A stretch of 64,000 nucleotides of DNA from JAIQGF01 sp051006995 (lineage in GTDB: Bacteria > Acidobacteriota > Terriglobia > Terriglobales > Acidobacteriaceae): positions 1-64,000 of the forward strand of contig JBPCSQ010000016.1 of assembly GCA_051006995.1 (NCBI GenBank), in the 5' to 3' direction. The notes below the pieces were generated by a model. It saw nothing but the letters and a program-made list of their open reading frames with translations, was not told the DNA's origin and made no database searches. The translations under genes and the position numbers were made by a program. Below, piece by piece: positions 36,497-45,922 of the stretch. Position 1 is the stretch's first letter, and every line of letters starts with the position of its first letter.

Positions 36497-36540
36497 GCAA
36501 CATCATTGTGAGAATAATGAACTTGTGGCATTGTCGGTTC
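36497..36540 (+). promoter_or_regulatory. 44-bp shared regulatory box, copy 1
   Basis: A 44-base sequence that matches 42333-42376 at all but about five positions. It contains the inverted repeat TCATT-N8-AATGA (TCATTGTGAGAATAATGA). It ends 25 bases before the quinone oxidoreductase start. The second copy sits in the LysR/S9 intergenic region, so it is a candidate LysR operator. Confidence 0.6.
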
Positions 36541-36565
36541 CCCCGCTAAAACCATAAGGAAACCT

Positions 36566-37537
36566 GTGCCTCATGCGATTCAAATTCGGCAGACTGGCGG
36601 TCCCGAGGTTCTGAACTGGACACCGATCGAGGTCGGTGAGCCCGGGTCGGGTCAGGTGCGCCTGCGCCAGGTGGCGGCGGGCCTGAACTACATCGATGTT
36701 TATCACCGGACGGGATACTACTCGCAGCCGCTTCCCTTTATTCCGGGTCTCGAAGGTGCCGGGATCGTCGAGGCGATCGGGCAAGCTGTGCGTGGCCTGA
36801 AAGTCGGCGATCGGGTGGCCTATGCGGGTCCCGCCGGTGGCTATTCCGAGATGCGGCTCATCGAGGCCGATCGACTGGTGCGCTTGCCCGATGCGATCTC
36901 CTTCGATCAAGCAGCCGCGATGATGCTCCAGGGTATGACAGCTCAGGTGCTGATCCGGCAGGTTTATCCCGTCAAGGCGGGTGACTTGATCCTCGTGCAC
37001 GCCGCAGCCGGCGGGACCGGGCTCATTCTCCGTCAGTGGGCGGCCGCCCTCGGCGCGACGGTCATTGGCACCGTTTCGACAGAAGCCAAGGCCGAGTTGG
37101 CCCACGCCCACGGCTGCAAACATACCATCCTCTATTCCAAACAGGATTTCGTCGCGGAGGTTTCTCGTATCTCAGGCGGCGAGAAACTGCCGGTGGTCTT
37201 CGATTCCATCGGCAAGGACACGTTCTTACGCTCGATCGATTGTCTAAGATCGCGTGGCTTGATGGTGACGTTCGGACAATCTTCTGGTCCAATCGACCCT
37301 ATTGCACCCGTTCTACTGTCGCAGAAGGGTTCGCTCTTTCTGACACGGCCTATGCTCTTCCACTACATCGCGCGACGGGAAGACCTTGAGGCTTCCGCTA
37401 ACGAGTTGTTCAATGTTGTGGCTTCGGGAAAGGTGCGCATTAAGGTCAATCAGCGCTTTGCGCTGAAGGATGCCGCTGACGCCCACAAGGCCTTGGAAGC
37501 GCGCGCCACCTCCGGCTCCACCGTTCTGACCATCTAG
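36566..37537 (+). CDS. NADPH:quinone oxidoreductase (zinc-free MDR family)
   Basis: The 323-residue product starts at GTG with AAGGA upstream. It has the GroES-like N-domain (VAAGLNYIDVYHRTGYY, LPFIPGLEGAGIVEAIG) and the Rossmann domain signature VHAAAGGTGLILRQWAAALGATVIGTVST. There are no structural zinc cysteines, which places it with QOR rather than alcohol dehydrogenases. It reduces quinones or enones with NADPH. It is the first gene of a QOR-RidA-PhzF operon (22-23-base gaps) behind the 44-bp regulatory box. Confidence 0.9.
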   Translation: MPHAIQIRQTGGPEVLNWTPIEVGEPGSGQVRLRQVAAGLNYIDVYHRTGYYSQPLPFIPGLEGAGIVEAIGQAVRGLKVGDRVAYAGPAGGYSEMRLIEADRLVRLPDAISFDQAAAMMLQGMTAQVLIRQVYPVKAGDLILVHAAAGGTGLILRQWAAALGATVIGTVSTEAKAELAHAHGCKHTILYSKQDFVAEVSRISGGEKLPVVFDSIGKDTFLRSIDCLRSRGLMVTFGQSSGPIDPIAPVLLSQKGSLFLTRPMLFHYIARREDLEASANELFNVVASGKVRIKVNQRFALKDAADAHKALEARATSGSTVLTI

Positions 37538-37559
37538 CCAGTATCCAAAGGAGTTTTCC

Positions 37560-37940
37560 ATGAGCAAGACCGCAATTACTTCGCCTGAACTCGCGCCGCC
37601 GGTCGGCCCATTTTCCCAGGCAGTCAAAATCGATGGTTTCCTCTTCTTCAGCGGACAGGTCGGCCAAGACCCGGCCACTGGCAAGGTCGTCGAGGGGGGC
37701 ATTGAGGCCGAGACAGAGCGCATCTTCCAGAATCTCTCGGCGGTTCTCAAGGCGGCCGGTAAGAGTTTCGATCACGTTGCGTGCGCCCGCGTGTTTCTCA
37801 CGAACATGAGTGACTACGTCGGGATGAATGGCATCTACGCGAAGTATTTTAGTGCGCCCTTTCCGGCCCGCACGGCCATCGGGGTGGCCGCGCTGCCGCT
37901 TGGAGCCCACGTTGAAATCGACCTTGTCGTCAAGGCTTGA
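37560..37940 (+). CDS. RidA/YjgF family enamine/imine deaminase
   Basis: The 126-residue product has AAGGAG before ATG. It matches RidA: GPFSQAVKIDGFLFFSGQVGQDP, ACARVFLTNMSDYVGMN, and PARTAIGVAALPLGAHVEIDLV with the catalytic Arg before the strand that lines the active site. RidA hydrolyses reactive 2-aminoacrylate-type enamines released by PLP enzymes. In this operon it probably protects against, or processes, an imine intermediate. Confidence 0.9.
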   Translation: MSKTAITSPELAPPVGPFSQAVKIDGFLFFSGQVGQDPATGKVVEGGIEAETERIFQNLSAVLKAAGKSFDHVACARVFLTNMSDYVGMNGIYAKYFSAPFPARTAIGVAALPLGAHVEIDLVVKA

Positions 37941-37962
37941 GGCGACGCCCGGAGGTGATCTC

Positions 37963-38898
37963 ATGAAGTACACATTTCACATCGTCGATGTTTTCAGTTC
38001 GACACCGTTCGGCGGTAATCAACTCGCAGTTCTGCCTGACGCGGCCGGCATTTCGACCGAGGGCATGCAGAAGATTGCTCGCGAATTCAACTTCGGCGAA
38101 ACGACCTTCGTCCTGCCGCGGAACGATCCTGGGAACACGTGTCGGGTGCGCATCTTCACACCTCGGACGGAACTCGACTTTGCGGGACATCCCTCGGTCG
38201 GCACAGCCTGTGCCCTTGTGATGAAACAGCACGTACGGTCTGGTGATCCAGTCCGGCTTATTCTGGAGGAGAATGTCGGTCCCGTGACGGTCGAAGTCGC
38301 GCAGCGAAACGGAGGGTTCTACGGCACGTTGACGTTATCGGGGAAGATCGAGACACCAACCGGCGCACCTTCTCCGACTGATCTCGCCGCCGTCCTATCC
38401 ATCGAGCCCGCCGAGGTGAGCCAAGTCTTTTTCGCGGGCGTCGGTGTTCCATTCTGTTTTGCGCAACTGAACTCGAACGAGGTCGTCGATCGGGCGGCGA
38501 TCAATCGGGCTGCCTGGGCGGCAACGCTCTCGCGAGCGTGGTCTCCCCAGGTCTTCTTCTTCGCAGGAGATCTACGGGATGGCGGCAAGCTCTATGCTCG
38601 CATGTGGGCACCCGCGATGGGCATCGAAGAAGATGTCGCGACAGGCGCCGCTTGTGCCGCCCTCGTCGGGGCAATGGCATCGAAGCCCGATTTTGGCGGG
38701 ATGGCCTATCGCCTTTCGATCCAGCAAGGCGTCTTGATGGGCCGCCGAAGCGATATCGAAGCGGAAGCGCGGAAGCGCGACGACGTGGTCACCTCTGTCA
38801 GCGTTGGTGGCGCCGCGGCCTACATCGCAAGCGGCGAAATCGAGGTGCCATCGTCCGCGCTGGTGTCTCAGACCGTCCAAGGCGCCCCATGCGTGTAA
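37963..38898 (+). CDS. PhzF family isomerase/epimerase
   Basis: The 311-residue product starts at ATG 37963 with GGAGGTGAT upstream. The PhzF/DapF-like fold is shown by HIVDVFSSTPFGGNQLAVLPDA, REFNFGETTFVLP (the active-site Glu in GETTF), RIFTPRTELDFAGHPSVGTA, and EDVATGAACAALVGAM. PhzF enzymes catalyse isomerisation by proton shift. The substrate here is unknown; the gene is the third of the QOR operon. Confidence 0.9.
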   Translation: MKYTFHIVDVFSSTPFGGNQLAVLPDAAGISTEGMQKIAREFNFGETTFVLPRNDPGNTCRVRIFTPRTELDFAGHPSVGTACALVMKQHVRSGDPVRLILEENVGPVTVEVAQRNGGFYGTLTLSGKIETPTGAPSPTDLAAVLSIEPAEVSQVFFAGVGVPFCFAQLNSNEVVDRAAINRAAWAATLSRAWSPQVFFFAGDLRDGGKLYARMWAPAMGIEEDVATGAACAALVGAMASKPDFGGMAYRLSIQQGVLMGRRSDIEAEARKRDDVVTSVSVGGAAAYIASGEIEVPSSALVSQTVQGAPCV

Positions 38899-39025
38899 AC
38901 CGGCGGCAATGAGGGACCAAGAAGTCGAGGCATTTAATGCCGAACCGTACGCACATCACTGGTTCGGAAAAACAGTTGGTGTCAGTGGTCTGAACCGAAA
39001 TCAAATTGTGAAAGGAAATTCTTAG

Positions 39026-39544
39026 ATGAGCAAAAAGAGAGCGGGCGCAGTATTCATCATGTTCCTTAGTTGCGGCTTGATCACTCAAGCATTCGCGCAG
39101 GGCCAGGAGCTCAAATTCAATTCCAATGCGGATGACATCACGAAGATTAGCAACTTATTGGAGGAGTTCCGTCAGGACATTATCCACAAGGATCCGTACG
39201 CCCTGACGAAGCTCATGCTGAATCCCAATGTGCTCTTTCATTCGATTGACAACCAAGAATCTGTTGATAAGGCTCGAAAACTTAACGCCCAGTTCGATGG
39301 AATCGGCCCGAGCGCACTCGATGGATTTGTGACATTGCTCGCTACGTCAAAGGACAAACTCGACGAAACGTTTCACAACATAGAGATTCGCCAGGACGGC
39401 GACCTTGGTTTAGTGACATTTAATTATGATTTTGTCATCAACGACAAGATTCATCATTCAGGCCTCGAACACTGGCAAGTGCGCAAGATTGATGGGCAAT
39501 GGAAGATCTTATCGGTTACCTGGACGAAATACAGTCATAGCTGA
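39026..39544 (+). CDS. Secreted SnoaL/NTF2-like protein
   Basis: The 172-residue product has AAAGGA upstream. It has a signal peptide (GAVFIMFLSCGLITQAFAQ) and a DUF4440/SnoaL-like domain (LLEEFRQDIIHKDPYALTKLMLNPNVLFHSI, FNYDFVINDKIHHSGLEHWQVRKIDGQWKIL). Periplasmic, ligand unknown. It lies 127 bases after the PhzF gene; whether it belongs to that operon is unclear. Confidence 0.75.
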   Translation: MSKKRAGAVFIMFLSCGLITQAFAQGQELKFNSNADDITKISNLLEEFRQDIIHKDPYALTKLMLNPNVLFHSIDNQESVDKARKLNAQFDGIGPSALDGFVTLLATSKDKLDETFHNIEIRQDGDLGLVTFNYDFVINDKIHHSGLEHWQVRKIDGQWKILSVTWTKYSHS

Positions 39545-39792
39545 CCTTCGCCTCGGGAAAGGCGCGGTATGGTGACGAATCACTGCTTACGTCGAGCATG
39601 GTTACTCATTTTGTCGGCAGGCGCGTGAGAACGGAGAACAGCCGATCTTTGGGGTCAGGATAGCGTAGATCTTGAAAATCGATGTTCCTGGTCGTGGAGG
39701 GCTGCTCATCGGATTAGGGAACTCCGATAGGGAACGAAAAGGCGTTTCTGGATAAACTTCCTGCTTGCCAAGCACACGCGAGAGAGGCCTCG

Positions 39793-41142
39793 ATGAGCCC
39801 ACAGCTTCAGACCGAACCGATCCGGCCCCTGACACGTCTGCTCGCGAAAAGACGTCGACGTCCATTCCTCCTGGCACTTGTGCTTGTGGCGCTAGTCACA
39901 GAACTGGTTGCGCAGCAAGCGCCGAAACATGTCGTGGTACACGCTGGGCATCTGCTCGATGTGAAGACTGCCAAGCTGCTCCCAGATCAGACGATCGTTA
40001 TCGAAGACGGAAAGATTGCGCGAGTCGGTTCATCCGCGGAAATAAAGGCCCCGGCGGACGCGGTGCTTATCGATCTTTCGAACGCGACGGTTTTGCCTGG
40101 ATTGATCGATGCGCACGTTCATCTTACTACCGATCCCGACTTCACCTCCGAGCAACTCGGGATTTCCATCCCACGCGAAGCCCTTATTGGCGCCAAGAAT
40201 GCGCGCATAACCTTGCAGGCTGGATTTACGACGGTGCGCAACGTCGGTGCGGACGGCTATAGCGATGTCGCGTTGCGCGATGCGATCAATGCCGGGGACC
40301 TGCCTGGGCCAAGAATGTTGGTGAGCGGGCCAGCGCTGGGTATCACCGGCGGGCACTGCGACAACAATCTGCTCCCGTTCGAGTATCACGCTACCGGCGA
40401 CGGAGTGGCCGACGGCATCGCGGCCGTGCAGCAGAAGGTGCGCCAGAACATTAAGTACGGCTCCGATCTGATCAAGTTCTGTGCGACCGGCGGAGTGGTC
40501 ACCAAGGGCGATGACCTGCAAGCCTCGCAGTACACCCTGGAAGAGATAAAAGCCATCGTGGCCGACGCGCATCGTCTGGGTCGAAAAGTTGCCGCGCACG
40601 CGCATGGAGCGCAGGGCATCTTGTGGGCATCGCAAGCCGGCGTCGATTCTATTGAGCACGGCTCTTACATTGACGATGCGGGCATCGCGGAGATGAAGAA
40701 GAACGGCATTTATCTTGTGCCCACGCTTTATGGGAGAGATTGGCGTCTGGCCAATGCTGAGAAGGATCACGTTCCCGATTTCATTCTCGCGAAGACCAAA
40801 GCAGTCATGGCCGCTGCCCGGCAGAATATTGCACACGCGTTCGCCAGTGGAGTGAAGGTAGCGTTCGGCACCGACGCTGCGGGTTATCCACATGGTCTCA
40901 ACGCGCATGAATTCGCGGCGATGGTGGCGCTCGGGCTCTCTCCGTTACAGGCGATCCAGGCCGCGACGGTGAATGCCGCAGACTTGCTGGGTTGGACCGG
41001 GAAAGTTGGCAGCCTGGAACCTGGCGCGTGGGCGGATATCGTCGCGGTGGAAGGTGATCCGCTTAAAGATGTAACAACGCTGGAATGGGTGAAGTTTGTG
41101 ATGAAGGGCGGCGAGGTGGTGAGGAACGAATACGGGAAGTGA
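39793..41142 (+). CDS. Secreted amidohydrolase (imidazolonepropionase-like)
   Basis: The 449-residue product has an N-terminal membrane/signal segment (FLLALVLVALVTELVAQ). The metal-dependent hydrolase motifs are complete: GLIDAHVHL (H-x-H), SDLIKFCATGG (Lys in the carbamate position), AAHAHGAQG, SIEHGSYID and AFGTDAAG (final Asp). This group includes Xaa-Pro/arginine carboxypeptidases and related amidases. The exact substrate is not evident. It is a stand-alone gene in the island. Confidence 0.88.
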   Translation: MSPQLQTEPIRPLTRLLAKRRRRPFLLALVLVALVTELVAQQAPKHVVVHAGHLLDVKTAKLLPDQTIVIEDGKIARVGSSAEIKAPADAVLIDLSNATVLPGLIDAHVHLTTDPDFTSEQLGISIPREALIGAKNARITLQAGFTTVRNVGADGYSDVALRDAINAGDLPGPRMLVSGPALGITGGHCDNNLLPFEYHATGDGVADGIAAVQQKVRQNIKYGSDLIKFCATGGVVTKGDDLQASQYTLEEIKAIVADAHRLGRKVAAHAHGAQGILWASQAGVDSIEHGSYIDDAGIAEMKKNGIYLVPTLYGRDWRLANAEKDHVPDFILAKTKAVMAAARQNIAHAFASGVKVAFGTDAAGYPHGLNAHEFAAMVALGLSPLQAIQAATVNAADLLGWTGKVGSLEPGAWADIVAVEGDPLKDVTTLEWVKFVMKGGEVVRNEYGK

Positions 41143-41312
41143 GCAGCGGCGCACAGACCGTGCGTGCTTGGCTCGCACTCGACTAACACGGGTCGCTATC
41201 CGTACCAACGTCAATGGTGGCTTCAACGAATTTGATCGCCCGGCTACTCAGTACAGGCATCGTGGCCCAACGCAAGTGAGTTAGAGAGGCTGCAACAGGC
41301 GATGTCCGGTGA

Positions 41313-42269
41313 CTACCTGTGTGGTCGCACCGCCCGCCGATTCGCGGGCACACCTCTGCGGTGCATCGTCACGCGCTTCCTCGTGTGGGCTGGCTCAAAC
41401 AGACGCCGAATGCCGTGTTCCAACAGTTCGACGGCCCTCTCCAAGGCGCCGAGTTGTCCAACCCGCACGATCGCCACCAACATGTGCAAGTCAAACGATG
41501 GGGGGCGCAACACTTCAACTCTGTCGAGAGAATTGTTTCCGGCAATAAAGTGCGCTGGCAGCAACCCGAGTCCATATCCTGACTGAACGAACGCCAGCTG
41601 CAGATGCATGTTGTGGATTTCAGCCGCGATCGTGGGGATGAAGCCGACACGGCCCATCTGATCGATGAGTTTCGCCCGAAGGAAGCACCCGGACGGATTG
41701 AGCACCCAGGGTGCTCGACCTAAGCTTTTCCAATCGCCATCGACGTTGCCTGCTACGCCCTGAACGATCTCCACGCGGTCCGTCGCGATGATATTCGTCA
41801 GAAGTGGTGGAGGCGCGGTTCTGCCTTCGGGTAAAGGCACGGCTGCGACGTCGAGCTCACCCGCGAGCAGCCGGTTAAATAATTCAGGCGTGCGCTCGCT
41901 CAACAGCAGCAGTCTGACCTTGGGGTACGTTTCCGTCACCGCCCGAATAGGTTCGACAAGGGTACCCTCAGCCAGCGGGTGCGCGAGCCCGATGCGCAGG
42001 AGGCCGTGAGGTTCGGCGTCGCGCGAGACAAGAGATTTCAGGGCCTCGGTCCGCTGCAACAGATCTCGCGCCTGTTCAAGCACCCTGGAGCCCAGCGAGT
42101 TCAGACGGGGTGGCTTTACCGAGCGGTCGAGCAACTCGGCGCCCAATGCAGCCTCCAGCCTTTGCATTTGCCGGGTGATCGCAGAGGGCGTGCGGAATAG
42201 ACGACCGGCTGCACCGGCGATGGACCCGGCATGGGCGAACTCTACGAGGGCGCGTAAATCTTCGAGCAT
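41313..42269 (-). CDS. LysR family transcriptional regulator
   Basis: The 318-residue product has the N-terminal winged HTH (LRALVEFAHAGSIAGAAGRLFRTPSAITRQMQRLEAALGAELLDR) and a periplasmic-binding-like effector domain (LLRIGLAHPLAEGTLVEPIRAV, GELDVAAVPLPEG). It is transcribed divergently from the S9 peptidase gene, with a 44-bp box between them. The identical-type box in front of the QOR operon points to a second target. The effector is probably a metabolite of that pathway (inference). Confidence 0.9.
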   Translation of the reverse strand: MLEDLRALVEFAHAGSIAGAAGRLFRTPSAITRQMQRLEAALGAELLDRSVKPPRLNSLGSRVLEQARDLLQRTEALKSLVSRDAEPHGLLRIGLAHPLAEGTLVEPIRAVTETYPKVRLLLLSERTPELFNRLLAGELDVAAVPLPEGRTAPPPLLTNIIATDRVEIVQGVAGNVDGDWKSLGRAPWVLNPSGCFLRAKLIDQMGRVGFIPTIAAEIHNMHLQLAFVQSGYGLGLLPAHFIAGNNSLDRVEVLRPPSFDLHMLVAIVRVGQLGALERAVELLEHGIRRLFEPAHTRKRVTMHRRGVPANRRAVRPHR

Positions 42270-42332
42270 AGGAGCCTCCTACCGTACTCCGAAATCTTCC
42301 CCTCCAACGAATACCAGAATCCTGCGTAAACC

Positions 42333-42376
42333 GCAATATCATCGTGAGAATAATGAACTTGTGGAATTTTCAGTTC
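42333..42376. promoter_or_regulatory. 44-bp shared regulatory box, copy 2
   Basis: This matches 36497-36540 at about 39 of 44 positions, including TCATCGTGAGAATAATGA. It lies 63 bases from the LysR start and 36 bases before the S9 peptidase GTG, the usual place for a LysR-type operator. Confidence 0.6.
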
Positions 42377-42412
42377 GCCGCTACAACGGCAAGTACAGCC
42401 TGTGGGGATAGC

Positions 42413-44551
42413 GTGAACAGATCAGCCTGTAGAGTGATGGTGGCCGTCGCCGGCATGGCGGTGCTCGGGATGACCGCAACGCTGGCCGGCGCACAAGCCC
42501 ATCCAGCGGCCTTTACGCTAAACGATGTGTTGCAGGCGCCATTTCCGTACGCCATGGTGGCTGCACCCAGGAGCACAGCCGTGGCGTGGGTATTCGACGC
42601 GAAGGGCTGCCGTAACATCTGGGTAGCAGACCCCTCCCATGGCGCGAAAGCACGCCAAATCACACCGTACACAGAGGACGACGGTTTCGATATCGGCGAA
42701 CTCGCTTGGTCGCCAGATGCGAAGTCGATCGCCTTCACACGGGGCCAGAGTCTTGAGGACAAGACTCCTTCCAACGCTAATAACTCCCCGCAAGGCGCAA
42801 TGCCCAGTGAAGTATGGGTGGTTGCCACGGCCGGTGGCGCGCCGCGTAGGGTCGGCGCGGGAGACTCCCCTACCTTCTCGCCCGATGGCAGCCGGCTGCT
42901 GTTTGTCGACAAGAAAAGAATTATGACGGTGGCCGCGAACGGCGATGGCGGTGCGCAGCCATTGCTCATCGATCAGGGAACAGTGGACTCGCTGACCTGG
43001 GCGCCGGACGGCAAGCGCCTGGCGTTTGTGAGCCATCGAGGCAGCCACTCGCTGATCGGTGTCTACAATTTCGGCGATCAAACTATCGTCTGGTTGAGTC
43101 CGAGTCTCGACTACGACAGCTCGCCCGCGTTCTCACCGGACGGCGCGCGGATCGCCTTCGTTCATGTGCAGGCCGAGAAAACTCCGCTCGATTTCTACTC
43201 GCACCGCAGCGGACGGCCGTGGTCGATCTGGACGGCGGATGTGAAAACCGGACAGGGGCGACGTGTCTGGATTGCCGACGCGGGACCAGGAAGCGTATTT
43301 CGTCCGACGATCTCGTTGAACAACGACACTCCCTCGACGACGAACCTGTTCTGGACCAGCCATGATGATCTCGTGTTCCCTTGGGAGAAAAGCGGCTGGC
43401 AGCATCTATATGCCGTCCCCGCCCGAGGCGGGGCGGCCCGCGCACTCACGGCGGGAAAGTTCGAGGTCACGCACGTCGCCTTCAGCCAGGACCGCAAGCG
43501 TCTGGTCTATTCGTCCACTCAGGATGACACCGACAGGATGCATATCTGGACGGTCGACGCCGAGCATGGTTCGGCGGTGCGCGCCGCCCAGAGCCACGCC
43601 ATCGAAGACTTTCCGCAGATCGGCGCCGACGGCACTCTTTTCGCATTGCAGAGCGACGGCAACCAGCCGCTGCATCCGGTCGCGTTGACTGCGGAGGGGC
43701 AATGGCGGCGGCTCGCTCCGGAAGCCATCCCGTCCTCCTTCCCGAGTTCCGAGCTCGTCATGCCCCAGGCCGTGACCTTTCCGGCGAAGGATGGCCAGGA
43801 AGCGCACGCGCAGCTGTTCCTGCCACGCGAAACCACCTCCAAGCCGCACCCGGCGATTCTGTTCTTCCACGGCGGCCCCCAAAGACAGATGCTGCTGGGG
43901 TTCGATCCCAAGCGTTCGTATAGCTGGATATACGCATTCAATCAGCACCTCGTCGCCGAGGGCTACATCGTGCTGTCAGTCAACTATCGCGGCAGTACCG
44001 GCTATGGCCTTGACTACAGAGAGGCTGACAACCTCGGCCCCGGTGGCAGCAGCGAGCTCAATGACCTGGTCGGTGCCATCACCTATCTGCGAGGCCGACA
44101 GGACGTCGACTCCCATAGATTAGGCATCTGGGGACCAAGCTATGGGGGACTCATGACGGCCCTTGGTCTCGCGCGCGCCTCAGATGCACTCGCGGCCGGT
44201 GTCGATTATGCGGGCATACATAACTGGTCGACGCTCCTGTCCTCGGTGGGCGAGCCAATCGACGGAGCCGATGCGAACCGCCAGGCAGTGGAATCCTCCC
44301 CCATGGCGACCATCGACCAGTGGCACTCACCCGTACTGCTTGTGCAGGCGGACGACGACCGCGCTGTACCCTCCCAGCAGGCCAGCGAACTCATCGAAGG
44401 CTTGCGGTCGCACAACATCGACCATGACGTGATCATGATCCCGAACGAGATTCATGACATGGCCCGCTACTCATCGTGGATGATGTTGTTCAATGCGGCG
44501 GATGTGTACTTCGATCGGCAACTAAACAAGCGGAGCGCGCCCGCTCCGTAA
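42413..44551 (+). CDS. S9 family prolyl oligopeptidase, secreted
   Basis: The start is GTG 42413 with GGGGA upstream; an in-frame ATG at 42344 lies inside the regulatory box. The ~712-residue product has a signal peptide (VAVAGMAVLGMTATLAGA), TolB/WD-like propeller blades (PTFSPDGSRLLFVDKK, TWAPDGKRLAFVS, PAFSPDGARIAFVH) and a C-terminal alpha/beta hydrolase: nucleophile Ser in GPSYGGL, Asp in QADDDRAVPS, His in PNEIHDM. It is a secreted or periplasmic peptidase of the acylaminoacyl/DPP group, probably regulated by the divergent LysR. Confidence 0.92.
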   Translation: MNRSACRVMVAVAGMAVLGMTATLAGAQAHPAAFTLNDVLQAPFPYAMVAAPRSTAVAWVFDAKGCRNIWVADPSHGAKARQITPYTEDDGFDIGELAWSPDAKSIAFTRGQSLEDKTPSNANNSPQGAMPSEVWVVATAGGAPRRVGAGDSPTFSPDGSRLLFVDKKRIMTVAANGDGGAQPLLIDQGTVDSLTWAPDGKRLAFVSHRGSHSLIGVYNFGDQTIVWLSPSLDYDSSPAFSPDGARIAFVHVQAEKTPLDFYSHRSGRPWSIWTADVKTGQGRRVWIADAGPGSVFRPTISLNNDTPSTTNLFWTSHDDLVFPWEKSGWQHLYAVPARGGAARALTAGKFEVTHVAFSQDRKRLVYSSTQDDTDRMHIWTVDAEHGSAVRAAQSHAIEDFPQIGADGTLFALQSDGNQPLHPVALTAEGQWRRLAPEAIPSSFPSSELVMPQAVTFPAKDGQEAHAQLFLPRETTSKPHPAILFFHGGPQRQMLLGFDPKRSYSWIYAFNQHLVAEGYIVLSVNYRGSTGYGLDYREADNLGPGGSSELNDLVGAITYLRGRQDVDSHRLGIWGPSYGGLMTALGLARASDALAAGVDYAGIHNWSTLLSSVGEPIDGADANRQAVESSPMATIDQWHSPVLLVQADDDRAVPSQQASELIEGLRSHNIDHDVIMIPNEIHDMARYSSWMMLFNAADVYFDRQLNKRSAPAP

Positions 44552-44733
44552 GCCGGTCCATCACTACGGTTTTGATCGACGGTAGGTGAGCCCTTCGCTT
44601 TGTCTTTGAAAAACCGGGTATGGCGCGTTTGCCGCCGACTGCCAAGAAGTAGGTTACGCAGACCGATCGTTTCGGCAGTATGAACGCACTGCTGTTAGCC
44701 GAGTAGAGATACATCACAACAGGAGAAGAGAAA

Positions 44734-45195
44734 ATGGTGAAAACGATTAAGACGATTATCGTATCCATGTGTCTCGCCGCTTCCTCGATTTCGCTTAATG
44801 CACATGCCCAGGATGTGCGCGGGTATAGCTACGGCCCGGTCACTGAGGTCGACTACATACACGTTGAGTACGGGCACTTTGAAGAGTACATGGCGTGGGT
44901 GACTTCGACATGGATGCCGACCATGGAAGCCGCGAAGAAAGCCGGGCTGATCATCGGTTACAAGGTCTTCCAGTCCTCTCCAAAATCACCGGATCAGCCC
45001 AATGTGTATCTCGAGATTACTTATAAGAACATGGCGGCTTATGCCGGGGACATCGGCGATCAAGCCGATGCGTTTGAAGCAGTGACCGAAAAAGTAATCT
45101 GTGACAGCGCGTGTCAGAACCAGGCCAGAGTGCACCGGAATGAGATCAGAAAAGTCCTGGGCACTGAAGTGACGCGTGAAATTATTTTTAAGTGA
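44734..45195 (+). CDS. Secreted protein of unknown function (dimeric alpha-beta barrel-like)
   Basis: The 153-residue product has AGGAGAAGAG before ATG. It has a signal peptide (IIVSMCLAASSISLNAHA), then VTEVDYIHVEYGHFEEYMAWVTSTWMPTMEAAKKAGLIIGYKVFQ, which looks like a ferredoxin-like alpha/beta half-barrel. Two Cys (CDSACQ) could form a disulfide. No family is named with confidence. Confidence 0.65.
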   Translation: MVKTIKTIIVSMCLAASSISLNAHAQDVRGYSYGPVTEVDYIHVEYGHFEEYMAWVTSTWMPTMEAAKKAGLIIGYKVFQSSPKSPDQPNVYLEITYKNMAAYAGDIGDQADAFEAVTEKVICDSACQNQARVHRNEIRKVLGTEVTREIIFK

Positions 45196-45341
45196 AATTG
45201 TTATACGTGTTCAAAGGGCGCGCGCCAGTATTTATGGGGGTTGAATGGCATTCGTCGGCAGCCGCCACCGCGCCCAATGGTAGAGATGCGGAGACTTTAC
45301 ATCTGGTGTCCAACAGACAAGTCACATAAGAGGAGATCCAC

Positions 45342-45860
45342 ATGAAGAAGATTCTGACTCAGTACGGAGTTTACGCGCTTGCGGTCGCTCTGATGGTGTC
45401 GTTGGCGCAGGCGCAGCCGGCAGGAATGCAGGCCGCCTTCGCAAAAGATGCTGGAACCCTTTCCGACAAATTCACCGGACTCGCGCGCGTTATGTCGGGC
45501 AAGTACGACTGGAAGCCAGCCCAGGGCGTTCGCTCCGTCGCCGACGTCTTCAACCTGATCGTTAAAGAGAACGGCCTGCTCGCCGGCGTGCTTTCGGGCA
45601 CACCGAATACGGGGGCAAAGCCCGCGCCCATCACCGATCCGGAGAAAATGCAGGAAGCTCTGAAGGCTTCTTACGTCAATCTGCAAAAAGCGATTACGGG
45701 ACTTTCCGACAAGGACCTGCAGGCGCCGGTGAAACTGTTCGGAAGAGACATGACGAAACAGGACGCGCTGATGCTGATTCTCGAAGATCAACACGAGCAT
45801 CTGGGGCAGTCGATCGCGTACGCGCGCAGCAACGGCGTGGTTCCGCCCTGGTCTAAGTAG
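45342..45860 (+). CDS. Secreted DinB-like protein
   Basis: The 172-residue product has GAGGAGATC before ATG. After a signal peptide (LAVALMVSLAQAQP) comes a four-helix bundle of the DinB/YfiT type: MSGKYDWKPAQGVRSVADVFNLIV, then LILEDQHEHLGQSIAYAR with the C-terminal His motif. DinB-like proteins often bind metal and use mycothiol or bacillithiol; exported ones are mostly uncharacterised. Confidence 0.8.
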   Translation: MKKILTQYGVYALAVALMVSLAQAQPAGMQAAFAKDAGTLSDKFTGLARVMSGKYDWKPAQGVRSVADVFNLIVKENGLLAGVLSGTPNTGAKPAPITDPEKMQEALKASYVNLQKAITGLSDKDLQAPVKLFGRDMTKQDALMLILEDQHEHLGQSIAYARSNGVVPPWSK

Positions 45861-45922
45861 GGGCGCTGCGCGGAATAGCGCAGAGAATATGGTCAGCCAG
45901 CAAGCCTGGGGTCGGAGCGAAT

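Noticed and set aside
36503..37123. 206-residue minus-strand ORF opposite the quinone oxidoreductase
   Set aside because: It mirrors a strongly supported gene; GC-rich codons leave the opposite strand open by chance.
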